The notes under the pieces are model-generated. The model was not told where the DNA came from. It saw only the letters and a list, made by a program, of their open reading frames with translations, and did no database searches. A stretch of DNA of 64,000 nucleotides, from contig NZ_JALKAC010000010.1 of NCBI RefSeq assembly GCF_024171645.1, positions 176,926 to 240,925 of the forward strand, written 5' to 3'. The position numbers and the translations under genes are program-made. This DNA comes from Flavobacterium sp. HSC-32F16 (GTDB taxonomy: Bacteria > Bacteroidota > Bacteroidia > Flavobacteriales > Flavobacteriaceae). Positions 59,036-64,000 of this stretch are shown here, piece after piece (position 1 is the first letter of the stretch; each line of letters begins with the position of its first letter).

Positions 59036-60397
59036 TTAATCACCTCCGCCGCATCCACCGCATGAACTTCCACAAGAACTCCCGCAAGAGCTTCCACCAG
59101 AACTTCCACATCCTGAACTACTGCCTGATGATGTATAGTTATTATTTACAGGCATGACCAAAGGCATAAAAGAAACTGCCAAACCTCCGTATAAAAAATA
59201 ATTCCATTGCCAGTCTTGTTCGGGATCGGTATTACTTTTTTCTTTTTTGAAAGTTGAATGAATTGTATTAAAAAATAAATAGTTTAGTATTTTCTTATAG
59301 TAACGATAAGAGATCGCTGCTAAAATTATAGTTATAATAACAATATTAGTTACAGCTTTTCCTCTCGAAATTCCTGTAATAATTCTGCTGAAACCAATAC
59401 TTAAAAGAAGTCCAAAAGCCAGCAATGCCACTTTTATAATAAATAAAAACTGCTTAGAATTTAAAATCGTTTCTCTAATTTTTTCTACTCCTTTTTTTAA
59501 TTGTTGAAATATTGGTTTGTTTATAATTAACTGATGTAATTGCGTATATGGCATTAAATCATACTCTTTCATAATCTCAATGACACAATTTTCATATTGA
59601 TTATTTGTTAACGTATCTTCAATTAACCTTAATTTATTGCCTGCAACTTCTATTTTGTTATTTTCAACTAAATTATTTACAACTCCGTGAATTACAAAAT
59701 CTAAATTACTTTTTTGAAAAAAAACTAATTCAAAAGGCGTAAGTTTTCTGATGATTAATTTTGATTTCATTTTTTCAATTAGTGAATTACAAGATTTTTT
59801 AACAAATTGCATTAATAAAAATGTTACCAAAGCAAACAAGGATATGTAATACCATGCAAAATCCGGATTACCAACTTGAATCAAAACTGGTTTTAGAAGA
59901 AGGGAAATAGGATAACTTAAAAGTATAAATGATGCTGAGAAAATTATTTTTATTATTCCAAGATTATAATTAGCGTTGTCTAATTCGAGTGAATCCATAG
60001 GATCTCCAATAGTCCAAATTTCTTCGGGCTGTTTCCCGAAATTTAATTCGTATAAGTTTTTAGTAACTTCTTTTGCTTTATTGAATTTCTCGTGTTCAGC
60101 TTTATTGTGTGTTGACGGAATATGTTCGATTCTTTTTAACAAAATAGTGCAAAAATCAGAATATGAATTTGTAAAAATTAAATGCTGATGCCAGACAATA
60201 TCCACAATTTCTGAAGGCGAAACCATCTCATTAGAGGTTGCTGCCAGATACATGAACTTTTTATATTCTAAGATTGCTGTTTTGGTCAAATAGATACTCC
60301 AACTATTTTCGAAAGCTAATCTTGTTGAAAATCCATATTCATCATTTAAGTTGTCGAGATCAAATTTTTCGATTTGATTCCAAAGTTGTGTATCCAT
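59036..60397 (-). CDS. GRDP/TIGR04222-type membrane protein with Cys/Gly-rich tail
   Basis: A 453-residue protein: N-terminal helical glycine-rich-domain-protein (GRDP) block VDIVWHQHLIFTNSYSDFC, a TIGR04222-like central part with four membrane helices (about 148-168, 182-198, 312-330, 336-360), and a tail of repeating SSCGS/GCGGG ending in GGGD (about 425-453). The tail could bind metal or form cross-links. Function unknown. Coupled with the endonuclease V-like gene five bases upstream. Confidence 0.78.
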   Translation of the reverse strand: MDTQLWNQIEKFDLDNLNDEYGFSTRLAFENSWSIYLTKTAILEYKKFMYLAATSNEMVSPSEIVDIVWHQHLIFTNSYSDFCTILLKRIEHIPSTHNKAEHEKFNKAKEVTKNLYELNFGKQPEEIWTIGDPMDSLELDNANYNLGIIKIIFSASFILLSYPISLLLKPVLIQVGNPDFAWYYISLFALVTFLLMQFVKKSCNSLIEKMKSKLIIRKLTPFELVFFQKSNLDFVIHGVVNNLVENNKIEVAGNKLRLIEDTLTNNQYENCVIEIMKEYDLMPYTQLHQLIINKPIFQQLKKGVEKIRETILNSKQFLFIIKVALLAFGLLLSIGFSRIITGISRGKAVTNIVIITIILAAISYRYYKKILNYLFFNTIHSTFKKEKSNTDPEQDWQWNYFLYGGLAVSFMPLVMPVNNNYTSSGSSSGCGSSGGSSCGSSCGSSCGGCGGGD

Positions 60398-60402
60398 GAT
60401 AA

Positions 60403-60906
60403 TTAAAGTTCTTTCGTTAAACGATCTAACTCCTTTAATAAAGTCGGCATTCTAAATTCACCTGCCATACTTTCTACTTTTTGAAAAGCTTCTTTCAAGT
60501 CCATTCCTATAGAAGTTACATATAACGGTTTAGCACTATCGCCTCTCAGCAGAGCCTTTTTATCTTTTTCTAAACTCGCAAAATTGGTTTTGGCTACACC
60601 AATAATCGGAATTTGTTTATGCATCTTTTCATATAAATAACCGCCCAAACCGTACTTTTTATCATCATCTAAATATACAAATCCGTCAACAATTATAGCT
60701 TCAATATTTTCAAGATCAATCTGATTTAACAAACTGATAATACACGGAAGTTCTCTTTTGTAGAATTCTCCCGGAATATATTCTGAAACATTATCAATTA
60801 TTTCTGTGTGAACTTTAAAATTTTTATTCTCATTCCAATTCTCAAATTCAAGACAGACTGTTTTTGCTTTATTATCAAAATAATAAGTATCGAAGGCTAA
60901 TATCAT
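60403..60906 (-). CDS. Endonuclease V-like protein
   Basis: A 167-residue protein with the early part of the EndoV pattern: Asp6 (AFDTYY), Glu52 (FYKRELPCI) and Asp74 (IVDGFVYLD) match the metal ligands; GLGGYLYEK and GVAKTNF also fit. The usual GHRI-type block with the catalytic His aligns with YVTSIGMDL here, lacking His. It is also shorter than classical EndoV (about 220). It may cut deaminated DNA or RNA less well, or have another role. Confidence 0.75.
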   Translation of the reverse strand: MILAFDTYYFDNKAKTVCLEFENWNENKNFKVHTEIIDNVSEYIPGEFYKRELPCIISLLNQIDLENIEAIIVDGFVYLDDDKKYGLGGYLYEKMHKQIPIIGVAKTNFASLEKDKKALLRGDSAKPLYVTSIGMDLKEAFQKVESMAGEFRMPTLLKELDRLTKEL

Positions 60907-60947
60907 GTTTATTTCTGTTTCTAAAATATATAAGTATTCACTTGATC

Positions 60948-61364
60948 TTATAAATACTCTTTTCTATCAAATAATAATTTTCTGTTTAAATCTTTTTCAA
61001 TTGATTCTAAGTAATCTTTTTCAGTGAATGGCTCTCTATAAAAAGTCCATGGTGATGCATTCGAAGTGTTTGAATTTATAAATCCTTCTATAAGATTTAA
61101 TAAATAATCCCGTTTCTCTATTGAAGCTGTTAAACTTTCAATGCGATAGTGTTCTTCCCTGTTTATTAAAATATTGAATAGTTTTTCCAAATTATCCTTA
61201 AAGTTATTCTGTCCCAAAACTTCAATCGTAAATTCAATATCAGATAAATCAGGATTTATACACAAATTAAAAATTGGTGTAATTATTTCATAAGGTTCGC
61301 CCCATTCAAATTTTTTCTCTTCAATATAACAATAAGGAATTGTACCTCTATCAATGTAAATCAT
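60948..61364 (-). CDS. Hypothetical protein
   Basis: A 138-residue acidic protein with no recognised domain. YIDRGTIPYCYIEEKKFEWG gives a beta start; the rest is mostly helical (NLEKLFNILINREEHYRIES). Probably cytoplasmic. It sits between the EndoV-like and DUF4256 genes on the same strand, 41 and 38 bases away. Confidence 0.6.
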   Translation of the reverse strand: MIYIDRGTIPYCYIEEKKFEWGEPYEIITPIFNLCINPDLSDIEFTIEVLGQNNFKDNLEKLFNILINREEHYRIESLTASIEKRDYLLNLIEGFINSNTSNASPWTFYREPFTEKDYLESIEKDLNRKLLFDRKEYL

Positions 61365-61402
61365 TAAAAATAATAGATTATAATTTAAGCCGCAACCGAA
61401 TT

Positions 61403-61966
61403 TTACACTCTTAATGAACCTCGAAAACCTCTTGCGGCGTAATACGAATCTGCTCCATTATGATACACAAAAACGGTATCATAGCGAAAATCTGAAAAAA
61501 TTGCGCCGCCAAGCTTTCTGATGCTTGCAGGCGTTAAAATCCAGCTTGAAGTTTTTGTATCAAATTTTCCAAGTTTTTGAAGTTCGCGGTATTCTTCTTC
61601 ATTCAAAATTTGAATTCCAATTGCAGAAGCCATATTTACAGCACTGTCTTTTGGTTTATTTTCTTTTCTTTTCTCTAATGCTTCATGATCGTAACAAATA
61701 CTTCTGCGTCCTTTTGGACTTTCTGGAGCACAATCATAAAAAATATATTCGTTTGTTTTGTCATCATAACCCACAACGTCTGGTTCGCCTTCAGTTCTTT
61801 CCATTTCGTCAAGAGACCAGAGTTTTTCAGGATTTGCTTTTAGTTTTGACTGAACTTTTTCCCATTCGATATTATTATGACGATTTTTATTATTTTCAAA
61901 ACGTGCTTCTAATACACTTAATAATGATTCTTGTTGTTCTGGCGATAATTTATTTTTATTACTCAT
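61403..61966 (-). CDS. DUF4256 family protein
   Basis: A 187-residue protein. RFENNKNRHNNIEWEKVQ, KLWSLDEMERTEGEPDVVGY, APESPKGRRSICYDHEALE and YHNGADSYYAARGFRG are the hallmark DUF4256 blocks. The family is widespread, cytoplasmic and without known function. The start at 61966 gives the usual N-terminus. Confidence 0.92.
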   Translation of the reverse strand: MSNKNKLSPEQQESLLSVLEARFENNKNRHNNIEWEKVQSKLKANPEKLWSLDEMERTEGEPDVVGYDDKTNEYIFYDCAPESPKGRRSICYDHEALEKRKENKPKDSAVNMASAIGIQILNEEEYRELQKLGKFDTKTSSWILTPASIRKLGGAIFSDFRYDTVFVYHNGADSYYAARGFRGSLRV

Positions 61967-62135
61967 CTTTCTTTATTTTATGTTATCCCAAGTCATCACA
62001 TCCCTTTTAAGTTAATATCTAAACCGATTAGGAGGTATCAAATTAAATATTTAATTAAATCTTCTCTACTTCAAATGTAACAAATCTTACAAAACTGAAG
62101 ACAGAATTTGAAAGCCTTTTAAAATTTATAATGAA

Positions 62136-62987
62136 TTAACGAGATTCTAATCCAAAACCTTTTATTATTCCCCTCTTTGAATTACGTATAAACTGTAGAA
62201 TTTTATCCCGCTCTAATGTTTGATCAAATTCACTCTCAATCAATTCTACAGCCATACCTGTATTTTTTTTCTGCTGAAATAGTATTCGATAAATGTTTTT
62301 TAGTTCATCAATTTTATCAAGTTGAAAACCTCTTCTTTTTAATCCGATTGTATTGACTCCGACATAGCTTAATGGCTCTCGTCCAGCAGTTACATAAGGA
62401 GGTATATCTTTAACAACCCTGCTTAACCCGCTGATCATAACATGATCTCCAATTAAAGAAAACTGATGAACAGCTGATAAACCACTAATATTAACCCAGT
62501 CTCCTATTATAACCTCGCCTGCAATTCCAACACTAAAACCAATAATAGAATTGTTTCCTATTACAACATCATGCCCAATATGAGCATTTGACATAATCAG
62601 ATTATTATTTCCAATCAACGTTTTTTGTTTTGATTTAGTTCCTTTATTTATAGTAACAAATTCCCGAATAATATTATTATTTCCAATTTCAAGGATTGTA
62701 TATTCATTGTTATATTTCAAATCCTGAGGAATCCCGCCCAAAACCGAATTAGAATGAATTTTACAATTCTGCCCTATCCTCGTTCCATTCAAAATAGTTA
62801 CATTATTTCCAATCCAGGTATTATCTCCAATTACAACATCATTTTCAATTGTAGCAAAATTTCCAATCTGAACATTCTCACCGAGAATTGCTTTTTTTCC
62901 AATACAATAATTTTCCAATTTTTGATCTTTTAAATTAGAATGCAAAAGTTGAAAAATAATTGTTGATTTTTCTTGATGTAATATCAA
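62136..62987 (-). CDS. LpxA-like acyltransferase paralogue
   Basis: A 283-residue left-handed beta-helix protein of the UDP-GlcNAc O-acyltransferase group: hexapeptides from about 30 on, GGIPQDLKY, REFVTINKGT, catalytic His139 in SNAHIGHDV, and VNTIGLKRRGF near 215. An N-terminal extension of about 28 residues precedes the first hexapeptide. Because it pairs with a Crp/Fnr regulator and not with lpxD/lpxC/fabZ, it may be a second copy serving a conditional lipid modification. Overlaps the regulator stop by four bases. Confidence 0.8.
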   Translation of the reverse strand: MILHQEKSTIIFQLLHSNLKDQKLENYCIGKKAILGENVQIGNFATIENDVVIGDNTWIGNNVTILNGTRIGQNCKIHSNSVLGGIPQDLKYNNEYTILEIGNNNIIREFVTINKGTKSKQKTLIGNNNLIMSNAHIGHDVVIGNNSIIGFSVGIAGEVIIGDWVNISGLSAVHQFSLIGDHVMISGLSRVVKDIPPYVTAGREPLSYVGVNTIGLKRRGFQLDKIDELKNIYRILFQQKKNTGMAVELIESEFDQTLERDKILQFIRNSKRGIIKGFGLESR

Positions 62988-63547
62988 GAAATCGAAGCCC
63001 TTATCCTGCTTAAGGTTTCCTGACTAACATTCAATAAAGAAGCAATATATTTCAATTTAGCTTTAAGAATAATCTGTGGAAAAGAATCCAGAAGAAATTG
63101 ATATTTCTGCTGAGCACTCATTACCCTAAACAAATGATGAAATTCATTAATCTTAGAAAGATAAAGACGAAGCTGCTTAATATGAAACATTGAAAAAAGA
63201 GGATATTCTAATAAAATTTGCTCATCTGAATAAGACAACGAATAAAGTACAGTATCTTCACAAGCCTGAAAATTTTCAAATGAAGGTTTCTGTTCGAAAA
63301 AACTACTTAATGACGTTATAAATTGATTATCCGTATAAATCCATTTTGTAATTTCAAGATCATTCTCGATGCAAAATCTACGAACAGTTCCAGATTTTAT
63401 AAAATAGACCTTTCTACAAATTTTACCTTCCTGAATAATAAAATCCCCTTTTTTATATTTTTCAATAACGAAATATTTCTTTATTGCATCTTCAGTATCA
63501 TTATCTAATACCTGAAAACCATTAATAGCATCAATAAGTTGTTTCAT
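62984..63547 (-). CDS. Crp/Fnr family transcriptional regulator
   Basis: A 187-residue regulator: cNMP-like domain (YKKGDFIIQEGKICRKVYFI) and C-terminal HTH (LKYIASLLNVSQETLSRIRA). It is similar in plan to the regulator at 55928-56497. The recognition helix (SQETLSRIRA) differs, so its sites may too; I found no obvious palindrome upstream. It is translationally coupled to the LpxA-like gene. Confidence 0.9.
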   Translation of the reverse strand: MKQLIDAINGFQVLDNDTEDAIKKYFVIEKYKKGDFIIQEGKICRKVYFIKSGTVRRFCIENDLEITKWIYTDNQFITSLSSFFEQKPSFENFQACEDTVLYSLSYSDEQILLEYPLFSMFHIKQLRLYLSKINEFHHLFRVMSAQQKYQFLLDSFPQIILKAKLKYIASLLNVSQETLSRIRASIS

Positions 63548-63942
63548 ATTATAAATGATTATGAAAACAAATTTACCAATAATTAAAATGATTTTTAAGT
63601 AACTTTAAATAATGGTCTTTGATACATTATATTAAAAGATGATTATTTTACCCTAAATTCAAAAAACAAAAGAAATTCAAGGATAAAAACAATGTAAAAA
63701 AGGACGAGAAGTAATCTATCCTAAGAGAACTCAAAAACGATAGTCATCAAAACCAAATCGCAAGTTGATTTAACCTAGTGTTAAAAAATATTGTCTTATA
63801 AATCAATAACGAATACAATTTGATGAGATTTTTTTTTTGACAACGACAGGTCAGTAAATTCAAAAATTAAAACCTATCCTGTTGTTTTGTTTACAGTGAC
63901 TCAGGATAATGAAAGAATCTAAATCCAAAAATGATTAAAATC
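63548..63942. other. Gene-free right end of the window
   Basis: AT-rich sequence with an imperfect inverted motif ACAACGACAGG / CCTATCCTGTTGT around 63841-63890. I see no open frame, promoter or RNA gene. Confidence 0.4.
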
Positions 63943-63978
63943 AAAAAAATCCCCATCAAATACATGATGAGGATTCTT
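63943..63978 (-). terminator. Hairpin terminator of a gene beyond the right edge
   Basis: AATCCCCATCA and TGATGAGGATT pair with one mismatch; read leftward, the hairpin ends in a T run. It probably ends a leftward gene entering from outside the window. Confidence 0.6.
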
Positions 63979-64000
63979 CAAAAGAAAGGCGACGACATAC

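Overview
The window looks like chromosomal DNA of a Flavobacterium-type member of the Bacteroidota. The DNA is AT-rich. Promoters follow the TTTG-N19-TAnnTTTG pattern (clearest in front of the tRNA-Val gene) rather than the sigma70 consensus, and Shine-Dalgarno sequences are not evident. The protein set is typical of the group: GbsR/MarR-DUF2071-desaturase cluster, ExbB/ExbD/TonB beside folC, M28 lipoprotein, DUF6090, DUF4256 and GRDP/TIGR04222 proteins. Intergenic regions carry the palindromic and dispersed repeats seen in such genomes.

Layout. 0-1.7 kb: three tandem PixA/AidA inclusion-body-type genes, the first cut by the window edge. 1.9-7.6 kb: a GbsR/MarR regulator with its own palindromic operator, repeated upstream of the next genes; then membrane proteins, a DUF2071 protein, a fatty-acid desaturase, a TIGR01777 epimerase and a SRPBCC protein. 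7.6-8.0 kb: dense repeats. 8-23.4 kb: housekeeping and lipid genes (UbiA-like protein, gcvP, FabH-like ketosynthase, methyltransferase, GT2, MlaE/MlaF-type transporter, SprT-like protein, SDR, M28 peptidase, acyl-CoA dehydrogenase, chalcone-isomerase-like protein, glutamate dehydrogenase). 23.6-27.5 kb: TonB, ExbD, ExbB, folC and tRNA-Val(TAC). 27.7-30.5 kb: AraC regulator with a cupin, a carboxymuconolactone-decarboxylase-like and a monooxygenase-like exported protein.

30.8-46.4 kb is the accessory part: XRE and MerR regulators, DUF6090, four serine hydrolases (beta-lactamase/PBP4 fold) within about 10 kb, a membrane AraC regulator, a coupled set of membrane protein, HExxH protein and serine hydrolase, and several small genes of unknown function. 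Two of the four serine hydrolases, and a four-helix-bundle (23S rRNA IVP type) gene at 17.5 kb, are split by small indels in or beside short A/T runs; each can be followed across the break by translation.

46.4-55 kb: a histidine kinase and a sigma54-type response regulator, divergent from an ABC exporter operon with two large FtsX/MacB-type permeases. The intergenic region has three alternating TGGACA/TGTCCA half-sites and a weak -24/-12 element, so a regulatory circuit can be proposed from sequence alone. 55-59 kb: SDR, Crp/Fnr, MazG-like and AraC genes, with matching TTGTCA-TT-TGACAA-type palindromes before the Crp gene and the SDR gene. 59-64 kb: a TIGR04222 membrane protein, an endonuclease V-like protein lacking the usual His motif, DUF4256, and a stand-alone LpxA paralogue coupled to a Crp/Fnr regulator.

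I found no CRISPR array, transposase, prophage, rRNA gene or recognisable defence island. The most distinctive signals are the self-consistent operator sets, the cluster of decayed or mis-sequenced serine hydrolases, the inverted-repeat-bounded four-helix-bundle cassette, and a dispersed element with a long hairpin inserted.
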